The translations under genes and the position numbers were made by a program. The notes under the pieces are model-generated. The model was given only the letters and a program-made list of their open reading frames with translations, did no database searches and was not told where the DNA came from. Of a stretch of DNA of 64,000 bases, positions 21,258 to 31,923 are shown piece by piece. The DNA is from Edaphochlamys debaryana (taxonomy: Eukaryota > Chlorophyta > Chlorophyceae > Chlamydomonadales): assembly GCA_016858145.1 (NCBI GenBank), contig JAEHOE010000012.1, positions 1,426,001-1,490,000 on the forward strand. The letters are read 5' to 3'. How positions within the stretch are numbered: the stretch's first letter is position 1; every line of letters begins with the position of its first letter.

Positions 21258-24200
21258 TCACGACCACATCTTCGGGCAGTCCATCATGTTGAGCTCGGTG
21301 CAGCAAATCATGCCGCCCGCCCACGCGTAGAAGTGGGAGCCCGTTCTCCGGTGCATGATCTTGAGGTGGCACTCGTTGCATGTGGGCGTGTCCTCGTAGG
21401 TGCGCTTGTGGCCCTGGCCGCAGAGAACGCCCTTCGTGGGCCCGCCTGCGGAGGAGGGGAGCGGGACGCCGGGGGAACCGTCAGCACCGACGGAGGTGGG
21501 TAGCCCGTACGAAGGAGGAGGAGCACAGGTTTAAGAAACGACCGAGAGGGATGAGGTGTGGTGGCTCAGTCACCCAGCTCAGGGCGTCTAGCAAGGAGAG
21601 CGTGCACCCGCCCCGCCCCGGCCGCACCAAAACCCCACTACCTCCTACCTAGCTCGCAATCGGAGAACTGTCGGAAGTGCTCGTCCACCTCGCGGTACCG
21701 CTCCGGCGGCACGTCCGGGTATTTGAGCCGCATGCGCAGGATCTCAATGATGGTTTCGAACGCGTCTGCACGGATATGGCCGAGGTGAAAGCGAAGAGAA
21801 ATTATGACTTGGGGTGGTCAGAGTCTAAGCTGCCAGAGGGCGAGCTGCCCAGGAGGGGGCGGAGGAGCAGGGCACCAGCCCCGATGCCCCTCGGGACATG
21901 CAGTTCTCAGACCCATGGAGCCGGTCGACGACCCGCCACGCCCAAGCTCACCGTACCGCCCGTCCTCCCCCATGATCGCCCCCACGCTGGAGCTGTAGTA
22001 CATGTGCTGCGCGGCGCACCTGAGCTTGTGCTGCGGAGGAGGCGAAGAGCGGCAGGAAGGCGGGAGCAGTCGATACACGGCAGGAGCCGGCGAAGGACGG
22101 CAGGGGCCCGCTATGTGTGCGTACGCTCCCCCGCAAGCCACACAAACCTCGGCCCCCTACTGCACGCCTCCGACCCTGGCCCTCGCGCAAGCGCCACGCC
22201 ACGCGTTTCCTCCCCCCCACCACCATGTCGGTTACCCCCGCACCCCCGCACCTGCATGCTAGCCACCGTGGCGTTGTCGATGCCCCACAGGATGTCGTGC
22301 AGCACGGGGATGTCCTTCTCCAGCACCGGCACGCTGAAGGAGCCCCAGTCCAGCTCCGGCTCGAAGGGCTGGTGCACGCCGTCCGTGATGGTGACGGGGA
22401 TGCAGCCCATGAGCGCCACCAGTACCTGCGGAGAGGGGGGCGGTAGGGCGGGAACAGCGCTTTTGAACGGGCGGGGTCTGGAGTGCTCCTGAGGCCGGCC
22501 TGGCTGGAGGTGTGGGGGAGAGGATGGGCTGGAGGCTTTGGCTTGTCGCGCACGGTTGAGAGCTCGAGTGACGCCTTCTTACCTGCCGCTTGCCGTGCCC
22601 CCCGCCCGTGGGCGCCAGGCAGAACTTGTGTGACGTAATGTCCTGCTCGGGCAGGGCAACAGGGACTGATTCATGCCCACACCTGGAGGCAGGTACGGTG
22701 CTTGGGGGCGGCAATGTCGGCCTGGAATTACGCTCACGGCAAGGTCGTGCGGCTCCGGAAGGGTCCGGAGGGGAACGCAGGACGCCCAGTCTCCTCGCCA
22801 CCTGCACAGAGGCCCACCTTCATGTACCGCTTGGTGAAGGGGACCACTCGGAAGCCCGTCCGGTTGCGGTGGTGGTAGTACGTCTGTGGGAGCGCAGGTA
22901 TTGGCGGGGTTAAGGAAGGGGCTTTGGACCACCACAACGCCCCAGCCCCTCCGCCGGTCATGGCCCGCGCAGGCAGAACGAAGGGCGAAGCATCATGCGC
23001 CCCCAAGGCTGTGGTCTCACCTTTATTCGCACCCCTGCGCTGTAGTCGGGCCGCCCCTGCGTCTGGCACTCGCCCGTTGTGGAGTTGGGCGGCTTGCGGT
23101 CGCCGCACATGCGCCCCTGTGCAGCCACAGCGAGGGCACAAGGTGAAGCGGTCAGCATTGCTGCGGCCACACCACCAAGCCCTCCTCGTTTGCCGCCCGG
23201 ACTTTGCACCAGAGCCAGCGCGCTTGCATCGCACCGAAAGCACACGCCGCCCCGCCACAACTCCCTTGATGCTCACCCCAGCTCCTTGATCCACCCCCCA
23301 CCCCCACCAGGACCCCCTCACTGCGCCGGCCGCTTGACCCCCCACCCACCGCAAAGAAGAAGGTCCCTCGCCGGAGGAAAGGCTTGCCCTTGCGGATGGC
23401 CGCGGCCTCAATGGCGGGGTTGAGCGGCGAGAACTCAAAGCCGTGGGTCGTAATCATGACGGGGACCACCACGTCCTGCGGAAGCATGCCCAAGTCAACG
23501 TGCGAGAGCAGAATCCCTGGCACCTCACCGCCAGACGCTATCCCCAGCTGCCGCTGATGGCACCAACCCCTAGAGCCCAGTGCTCCCCACCTTGCCCGGC
23601 CAACGAGCGCGCACAATCAGTGGCATCTCACCGCCTCCCCAGCCACCCGGCCACCCACCTTGCCCGGCCGCGTGGAGGGCGCCCACGTGGTGGCGTTGTG
23701 GTACTTAGTCATGCCCCAATGAGTCAGCCACGTCATGTTGTCCAGGCTGGCCATCAGGCGGCGCGAGTCGGTCAGGTGCAGCTCATGCCTCCTGCGCGCA
23801 CGCACGCACGCATGCAGGCACCAAAGGAACAGGCGCTCAACTTCGTCAGCACGGCCGCCTCCGCCCTGATGCCCGTACCCCCATCCGTCCCCATCACTGG
23901 CTTCCGCCACTTCCCTTCTCCCTGTCATCTCCAAAGTTCAAGAGACCCACCCGTACCCCTCGTTTCCCATGCTCCGACCCACGCCGCTACCCGCGCGTCC
24001 GCCCCTTCCCCCCCCCACACCGCAACCCAGCCCGCTCACCCCATGTCCCCCGTGTGGATGATGAGGTGGCGCTGGCCGTGGTCGACCTCGTTCCAGAAGG
24101 GCCAGGTCCGCTGGATGTAGGGGATGGCCCACTCGGTGTGCTGGGGGGCCTTAATGTGGCGCATGTTGAGGGGGATGAAGAAGTAATCGGCCTCGTAGCC

Positions 24201-26112
24201 GTTGGTGGTGCGGAGGCCGGTGGACATGAGCCGCTGCCAGAAGAGGAGGTGCAGGGGCCGGTCCACGCGTCGGATGTTGAACCTGGGGGCGGGGAGGCGG
24301 GGGAGGAGCAAGGGGTCGAGAGGGTGGGTGCGTGCGGGTGGTGGCTGGGCGGAATCCGGGCCAGGGTTGAGCAAGGGCAGCATTGGCGCAGGTGCTGAGT
24401 TGAAGGGGCGAGGAAGGCGCTGCGCGTGACGTGGGCGAGCCGTGCGGCTACGCAGGGGTGGTCAGGAGTCGGGTCGGACCCAGCGGACAGAAGGGCCGGG
24501 CCAACGGTTCAGCTTACTCCTTCGGCGAGCCCCTCGGCATCAGCTTTGTGGGGGCCTAGCACAGGCCTAGGCGTGCGTGCGGCAGGCAAGCACTGGCAGT
24601 ACCCGCAGCCCTTCTCCCTGGTGGGCCTCGCACCAATGGGTCCCCGCTCCGCGGGCGGTTGAGCGTTTGCATTCTGGGGCCCAACGCCCCGCGCCTCGCC
24701 GTCAAGGGGTCCAGAGGGCCTCCCGAAGGCTTGCGGCCTCAGCTCCCCACCACAAAGAACTTCTGCGGGGTTTCGGATGCCGCACGAATCCCCTTTCCAA
24801 GAGAGTTGTGCACAGGCCCTGCTCGCGTCCCGCAGCGGCAGGGTGCGGCTGGGGCATGGCGCCGGGGTCCTGAGTCCGTTGCCCCGCGGGCGGGCCTGGG
24901 TTATGCATCCAGAGTCCGCAGACTGGCAGCCAAGATCTCGCCCCCCCTGGTGTGCCAGTCAAGACACTTCTTGGTGATCCGCGCCTTCGCAGAAGAGGCC
25001 CGCTGTGCCGCGCCCGGCCGGCTGATGTGGCTGGGCATGACACCACCGGCCAGGGAGGGAGTCCCAGGTCTGGGTTGCACAGGATTACTGTGCCATACTC
25101 ACCATGAAGTGAGGTTTGGCGGCAGCTCATAGACATAGAACTTGGGGTAGCCCTTGCGCATTGTGTAGTTCTGCCCCTCCAGCAGCACCACCTCCCCCTT
25201 GGCCCCGCGGCTCAGGGAGCAGTCCATGCCCCAGAAGCCTGCGCAGGGGGCGGGACTTGCTCTGAAGGTGCTGTGTGGTGTCGTGGTGGGATGCCTGGCT
25301 TGTAGAGGCCGTGGAAAAGAGTCCAGAGCGCTCAGCAGGTGGCCCAGATAGGGGGCGCCAGGCGAGAGGCATCTGGGCCGTTTGATACACTCTGATCAAT
25401 GTCAAGACGTAGGACTGATTGTAAAGCCACTAGGCCTGTTCTAGCGGGACGCTTAGGGGCCTGTGTGGCCGAGCTCGCACCCGGGAAGCAGTGGCAGATG
25501 CCTGCTATGCATCGTCCGCGGTTGTTGCAGGAGTTGAAGCACGGGGAGGCCTGTCGACACTGGCTCAGCGTGAAGCCGTAGGTCGAGCATATGTCACGGA
25601 TATTCCGCGAAACTGTTTGACAGTCTGGCCCCTCGAAGTGGCGTGGGCAGTCGCATCTGGGGGGGAGGGCAGCGGGGAGAGCTTTGCAAACACAGACGCG
25701 TGGGCAAAACCCAGGGTCGGCACGAAGGCTCTCGCACGATATGCGCAACACCATGAACGCTCTATGCGTCTGGAAAGCTGGAACAGCTGGCTTGCAGCAG
25801 GCGGGTGCTGGGACTGCTTTGAGTCGTGAATCGGCTGCAGCCGCGTAGTTTTCCGGTGTCGCCAGCGACGCGGACTCGCCTCCCTAGCTCCTCGTTACAT
25901 ACGCCGTTGATGCTGCATCCCTTTGGACAAGTTGACTCTAGTACGCGCTCCGCGCGAGTCACAGCTCCCGCCTCCTCTTCTTGCAAATTCCGCTGTTGCC
26001 CTCGCAGTGTGTGGTCTATACTAAAAGCTGAAAACCAGTCAGGAACAGTTTGAAGCGTGCCAGGTGTGGCTACTAGAAACAACGCTGCAACGAGGGCGGT
26101 CGCGAGCGCCAT
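21258..26112 (-). CDS. Secreted EGF-like / exostosin family (GT47) glycosyltransferase 1
   Basis: Thirteen exons on the minus strand: 26112-25880, 25656-25481, 25238-25103, 24282-24040, 23791-23659, 23475-23350, 23116-23021, 22883-22818, 22642-22583, 22425-22252, 22030-21952, 21765-21649 and 21445-21258. The total is 1827 nt, 608 residues, all phases matching. An N-terminal signal sequence (MALATALVAALFLVATPG) is followed by two EGF-like modules at about residues 62-145 (CSINGVCNEELGRCDC; CNNRGRCIAGICHCFPG). The exostosin domain then runs from about 170 to 520, with KFYVYELPPNLT, FCLAPTGGGHGKR and GCIPVTITDGVHQPFEPE, and a Cys-rich tail. GT47 enzymes add sugars to wall or matrix polysaccharides in the Golgi; the substrate is unknown. 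The first intron appears to use a GC donor (GCGAGT at 25879-25874). It is divergent from sulfatase 1 and paralogous to the gene at 47784-52285. Confidence 0.93.
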
Positions 26113-26929
26113 AGGGCCTACGTCTCAAGAAGTAACATGGCGGAAACTGTGAAGCAACGAGTCTCGGTGCCGCGACGCCGACCGAACTTGTGCACGATCT
26201 TGGCGGCAACACGGCACAAGTTCCCCCCCCCCCCTTCCCCCGTTCCCCCCCTTCCCTCGCCCTCATTCCTCCTCAACGCAGCCCGCATCTCTTTGCCATC
26301 GCCTCATCTCTCAGGTACCGCGTGCTTATTGCGCGGCTGACACTATTGCGCTTTTGGTGGTGATGCTGCGGATGAGGTCGCTGCCTCATCCGCAAAGCGA
26401 TGGGACCCCACGGCCCAACCTGCACGTCCCTCGCTTCAACCAATCTCCTGCGCCACTCTGCACGTCCCAGGCAAGTCGTCAGCAAGGCCGCTCTCGCTAC
26501 AGTGCTTGCAGCCGGCCCGGCACAGCCCCACAGCTTTTGTTCAGGCTGCTTGAAGGTGCTGCAACCCGCTTCCGGAGCTGGTCCCTGTGCACAGTAAGAG
26601 TTGACTTACGAAAGTTCGCTCTGCTTCAGTAGACGGCGCCCCACAATGAAAGTTCGTTGTACAACGAGGGGGTTCGTAAGGGGCGAGGCGAGTCCCGTCC
26701 CGATTGCTGTTGAGCTTAGTTATAATAGAATTCATGCTGCTTTGCGTCCAGCCATTCATCGGGTGCAGACAGTGTGGCCGAGCTCCCCAACGCCGCCCAT
26801 CACGAGTAACACCTCTCGGCATCCGGCCTTACTGTGCTCTGCGTGAATATAGCGTAGCTGGAAGACAAGCTTGGGGCGAGTGGAATAGCGGTTACTTGGA
26901 GCAGGCCAGAGGGCCTCAGCGGGGTTCGC
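26113..26929. promoter_or_regulatory. Bidirectional region between exostosin 1 and sulfatase 1
   Basis: The 817 bp between two divergent starts must serve both genes, one building and one desulfating polysaccharide. It contains C-rich runs at 26222-26252, a perfect inverted repeat at 26367-26394, and a TATA-like TATAATAG at 26721-26728, 209 bp before the sulfatase 1 ATG. No other conserved motif was found by eye. Confidence 0.45.
26367..26394. repeat. Perfect inverted repeat (11-bp arms, 6-bp loop)
   Basis: TGCGGATGAGG and CCTCATCCGCA are exact reverse complements separated by TCGCTG. It sits in the divergent region, 255 bp from one start and 536 bp from the other. It could be a paired protein-binding site or a hairpin. 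The function is not known. Confidence 0.7.
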
Positions 26930-29900
26930 ATGCGCCGCATCGCGGTGGCGCTCTTGTTGGCGCTGACCGCTATCCATGGTGGTGTACTCGCACAGCGTGA
27001 GTGGAGCTTGTCATGCAAACTGCTGGTGGGCGTCGGCCGGCCTGAGCGCTGGCTCATCTCAACCGACATGCCACACCCCCGCACGCACCTCGCAGGTCCG
27101 CTAACAGGCAAAGATGGCAAGGGAAGAGGAGCCAACGAGACAGGTCTGGGGAGACGGCCGCCAAAGCCCCCAGCTAGGTCGCCAAGGCCGCCGGCGAGGC
27201 CACCCCGGAATCCGGCGCGGCCCCCCCTAAAGCCCGGTCGGCCGCCTTTGCGGCCGGGGCGGCCCCCGCCCACCCCTCCGGCCATGCCCCTGGCGCCCTC
27301 GACCCGCAACCCCCGGAAGCCCAACTTCCTTATCATCATGACGGATGACCAGGTGGGGCCGTGGGGGAGGGGGGAGGGGCACAGGGGAGGTATAACAGTT
27401 TGTACGGCACCGCTTAAAAGGCGAGGAGCCCTGGACCCTGACAGCCCTCATCGGCTCGGCCCCACAGGACCAGCTGCTCAACTCCACGCACCGGGCCTAC
27501 ATGCCGCTCCTCAACTCGCTCATAGCTGACGAGGGCCTGCAGCTCCGCAACTTCGCCATCTCCACCTCCACCTGCTGCCCCTCGCGCACCAGCATGCTCA
27601 CCGGGCTCTTCACCCACAACCACAACATCACCGCGAATCTAGAGCCGTACGGTGAGGAGGGGATCAGTTGCTATTATGGTATTCCTGCTGCAAACGGTGT
27701 TGAAGTCTCAGGCCGCTAGTATAGACTGAGAGAAGCTAACATCTGGCAGACCCAGGGGTGGGCGGACCGGGCTGTGGAGGGCCGCCAGTATCGTTGAAAG
27801 GGGTTTGGCCTTACTGCCGCATACGGGTGATACGTGCATTACGTGCAGGCGGCTACACCAAGTTCCAAAAGCTCAACCTGGATGTACGGGACACGTGGCT
27901 GCCCACGCAGCTGCAGTCCGCAGGGTACAGCACTCACCTGATTGGCAAATTCCTTAACGAGTTCAATGCGGGCCCGGGGCAGCGCTGCCCGCGCGGCTTT
28001 GACGTGCTGGACGCGCTGGTGGAGCCGTACGTGTACATGGTGGGTAAAGGAGGGGCTGGAGAAACAAGGAAGGACAGAGTTTCAGTGGTGCAGTGGGGCA
28101 GAGGAGGCCGTGCAGGAGGCCTGGAAGGCGTCTTGGGCTTTCGAACACGCCCGGCTGCCGGCCGGCGTCATGAGTCGAGCCAGCGCCGCTGCTAGCTCCA
28201 ACTTCGCTGGTCGCGCGCGTCCGGGCTTTGCGTTTAGGCGTGGGCCTGGCGAGGCCCTGTGCCCGAGTGGTTAGAGCGAGGGCCGTGGTTCGGGGCGGTG
28301 GGCGCGAAGCCAGCTGACATTACCTCGCCCTATCGGCTCGGACCCCAGTACTACGGCCCCGCCTTTAGCAAGAACTGCGGGCCCATGGTGAAGCACGGCT
28401 TTGATGAGTACAGCACCGACCTTATCCGTGACAAGGCCGTCGAGTACATCAGGTGAGGGAGCGGCCCGACACACTGTGGGGTGAGGGCTCGAGTTCCCAG
28501 CGGGGGGCTGCGTCAAGGCAGGGCGCACATGTCGCTTGAACACGCTGGCCTTTGCACGCGTCCGCAGGCAAGCCGCCACCGTCGACAAGCCTTTCTTCAT
28601 GCAGCTTACACCCATTGCGCCACACCGGAGCTGCTGGGGCGGCGGCGAATCGGAGGGAAAGATGTGTGGGGGGCCCGAACCAGCGGCCCGACACCGCAAG
28701 AGCCTCCCCACGGTCAGCCTGCCCAACAGCGCAAACATGCTGCGGCCTCTGCCGGAGGAGTTCAAGAAAAGGCTGGCCGACCCTCCTGCGTCGTCCGATG
28801 GGGGTGAGCGAGGGTAGCTGCTGCTCATCCTGGCTGGGGAGAAGGCCTCAAGGCGGCCCCTGTGTATGCTACTGGTATGCCCTGCACACCTAGGCCTTTC
28901 CCTGTCGCTGATGCTCTTGTGCTCCCTGGTGCAGCGGACAAGAGGTCCACCACAGGGGAAGACGACGGTGCGGATGGAGCAGGTGGGAAACTCAGCACAG
29001 GGGCCTCTGGCGCGGAACCCCTTTCTCGGGGTGTGTCAAGAAGCTTGTGACGTGAAGGCCGTTCGTGTGGGAGTCGGCAGATGCCGGTGCATGTATCAGC
29101 CATCCAAAATTGGGCATTTGGAGTCTGGGATGACCGAAGGCGTACGTGCTTGAGTGCTTGACAGGTGCAGCGTGCACTGGTCCTGCAGCTGCTGTACCCA
29201 TTGAGCATTTGTCATGAACCCGGCCCCGTGCAGACATGTGGTCGTACAACCGCTTCTACAGGGCTCGGCTCCTGTCGGTCCTGTCAGTCGACGAGATGAT
29301 CCAGGATCTGGGTGAGAGCAGGGGCCCCTCAGGTTCACCTGTTAACATGCTTTGCATTCGCTGCGAGAGGCCAGCGGGGAATGGGGGAGATGCAGTGTGT
29401 ACCTTGTCGCCTTCGAGGTCCTGGCCGAGCCCTGCCCCGCCCCCTACCCCGAGCAGTGAACGAGCTGTACGCCCAGAACATGCTGGACGACACCTACATC
29501 ATCTACACCTCGGACAACGGGTGGGTCCTGCTGCTTGTCGGGCTGCAGAAGTCTGGGTGGTTTGCTTCCCGGCACACGTGGCGCACCTGCATAGCACACC
29601 TCTTCTTTCTGAACGGGACTTGCGCTCTTCAACAAACCCCAGGTACCACATCGGAAACCACGCAGCGGGTCAGGGAAAGGTCATGCCTTGGGAAGAGGTG
29701 AGGGAGAGGCAGAGGCCCTCGGGGGGGTCCTGGACACCTGCAGGGCAATGTAGCCAGTGCGCAGAACGCGTCGACCCACGTGACTTTCACGTGACCCACC
29801 AGCCTTCCCGCAATCCCATGCAGGACGTGCGCGTGCCGTTCTTCATCCGTGGGCCCGGCATCCCCCGGGGCGTGGTCAGCGACTACCAGACCACCATGGT

Positions 29901-30939
29901 GGACGTCCCCGCCACAATCATGCAGCTGGCGGGTGCGGAGGTGCCCGGCTCCTGGGACGGCTACCCCATCCCCTTCCACCGCATCATGCCAGACATCTAC
30001 ACGCCCCGCCTCTCGGCCGCGCCCTATGACTTCCCGGTGCCGGGGGCGTCGGCGCCCTACATTCGAGACGCGTGAGTAACAGCTTTACCAGGGACCGTCC
30101 TTGCTTCTTGGTGTTGAGCGGGCTAGATGCATGGCCCCACCAGCAAGTCTTGCCTGAGGCGTGCACTGACTGTCGCTCTGCCGCCGGCCCTGCCCATGCA
30201 TCACCACAGGCAGCCCATCGAGATGTGGATCTACAAGCCGGGGGCAGTCTTCAATTTCGTGAACTACCGCAGCGTGCGCGTGTGCACCTCCTACCTTGCC
30301 TTCGGCTCGCCAAGCGACTACCGGTGGGCGATGGCCCGGGCCAGCAATGGCAGCGCTCAGGCGGGCTCCACAATCGGCCTTGGCAACCTGCTCTTCAGTG
30401 CCGCCAGTAGGCGCGAGGCTGGGGACACCATGGGTATAGACCTCGACCGACTCATCGACGACGGCAATGATGGTTGGGGCCAGGGCACGACGGGCACGTG
30501 CTACAAGTACACCTCCTGGTGCTGGGGTGGCAAGGAGCTGTACGACCTGGCCCTGGACCCGGCAGAGATAGACAGCAGGTGAGGAGGGGGTTCTGACGCA
30601 TGGTCACTCGTGATGGGCACGTGCGGCGGCCAACACGGGCCCTGCCTATCCGTTCTGAACATCCCTCACCTGTGTCCCCATCCGCACCCCAGGATTGACG
30701 ACCCCCGTGCCGCTCGCTTGGTGGGGCGTCTGGATGCGCTGATGGCGGTGATCGGGCACTGCCGCGGCGACCGGTGCCGCGAGGCCTACAGCGCCATCGT
30801 GGGGGAGAAGGGCGTGCTGAACCTGCAGCAGCTGATGAACCCAAAGTATGACGCCGTGCTTGATAACCTGCCCAGCTTCCGGTTCCGAGGGTGCGGCGCG
30901 GCTTACAAGGCGGATGAGATCACGTGGTACAGGGACTGA
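26930..30939 (+). CDS. Secreted arylsulfatase-type sulfatase 1
   Basis: Twelve exons: 26930-26996, 27096-27352, 27468-27651, 27849-28039, 28349-28452, 28568-28803, 29234-29311, 29457-29520, 29643-29697, 29824-30071, 30210-30578 and 30693-30939. The total is 2100 nt, 699 residues, with matching phases. A signal peptide (MRRIAVALLLALTAIHGG) is followed by a Pro/Arg-rich linker to about residue 95, then the sulfatase domain. Metal ligands appear in IIMTDDQ. The formylglycine site is C145 in CCPSR (C-x-P-S-R). The second signature is AGYSTHLIGKF, followed by PIAPH and SDNGYHIGNH. All key residues are present, so it should hydrolyse sulfate esters outside the cell. The Chlamydomonas arylsulfatases of this type are periplasmic and induced by sulfur starvation; regulation here is not visible. 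It is the first of three tandem copies. Confidence 0.93.
28255..28310 (+). other. tRNA-like fragment inside intron 4 of sulfatase 1
   Basis: GCCCGAGTGGTTAGAGCG resembles the D-arm/A-box of a Ser or Leu tRNA, and GTGGTTCGGGG about 20 nt later resembles a B-box. The spacing is too short for a full tRNA and no cloverleaf forms. It may be a tRNA-derived retroposon remnant or chance. Confidence 0.2.
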
Positions 30940-31923
30940 TAGGTGGTGGTCACGTGCCCTCGGGTGGGCCTGGTGCTGAAAGCCAATGCATCTATCACTG
31001 CTAAAGTACGCATGCTGCCATGAAGGCTTAATACCTGGGGGCCGAAGAGCCTGACGGCGGCGGCTCAGCCCAAAAATAGGGCGCTGGGGTCGAAGCGATG
31101 TGCTGGGTAGCCATGCAGCATAGGAAGGAAGGAGGCCAGGGGGAGGCACAGAATCAGCACAGGCATGATCGAAGAGGCAAAGTTTTTATTCATGCAGGCC
31201 CCTTAAAATTCCGGCACCGTGGGCGTTGATGGGTGGGTGGATGTTTAGGAATGGCTCGGCAGGCAAGGACTAGTCTGCATGCACGAGACCCGAGTGACTC
31301 ATGCCGGGCGGCCGGCAAACCCCTGCGAACCTTGATTGGGGCGCGGGCGGTGTGATGTTGGAGTTATGTGATAGCTGCGCTGCTGCTTAATATTCAGTAA
31401 CACAATTGGCGGCGCTGGGAAGGACGCGGGTTTCCAGGGTGAAGACGAGGATGAAGGCCCGCGCGGGGCACGGCGGGGCCCATCGGGTTCGTGGCTGTGT
31501 ATGTCCGAGACGCGTCGGCCGTGTTTCCCGCCTTCCTGCCATCGACCGTTTCCACTGACCTCCAGCATACAAGAGCTTTGTTAAATAGGAGATGATTGTG
31601 AGTAACTGCACCCGTCTGCACCGCCCGTCCGGACTGCCCAGGACTGCCCAGGCTTTTCCCGCCCACCGCCCGTACCGCCAGGTTCCTGACCAGGCCCAGA
31701 CTGCGCCGCAATATGCTGTGTGTCCTTGTCTGCTATATAGATTCAACGCTCCTCCACTGTGATATCGCGCAACCCCTCGACTCGTGCATGCCAGCACCAG
31801 GTCACCTTTCGATGCGCTAGATGTCTATGACCACGCCATTCATGCAGTAGAGATAGTACAACGCTTGGTGGGCACGGCCGCGTCACCTCGTGCGGCGGAG
31901 CGGGAGGGCGCATCGCGGCCATC
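30940..31923 (+). promoter_or_regulatory. Spacer between sulfatases 1 and 2, with promoter of sulfatase 2
   Basis: A TATA-like TATATAG lies at 31734-31740, 184-190 bp before the sulfatase 2 ATG. The leader at about 31770-31804 matches the leader of sulfatase 3. The first 600 bp should be the 3'UTR of sulfatase 1. No gene is visible. Confidence 0.4.
31770..31804 (+). promoter_or_regulatory. Leader block shared with sulfatase 3 (copy A)
   Basis: AACCCCTCGAC, CATGCCAG and CCAGGTCA occur in the same order and nearly the same spacing as at 37628-37662. Both lie downstream of a TATA-like motif. This suggests a conserved 5'UTR or regulatory element, or simply recent duplication. Confidence 0.55.

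Noticed and set aside
28259..28310. Complete tRNA gene
   Set aside because: A- and B-box-like parts are too close, and no acceptor stem or anticodon arm can be formed.
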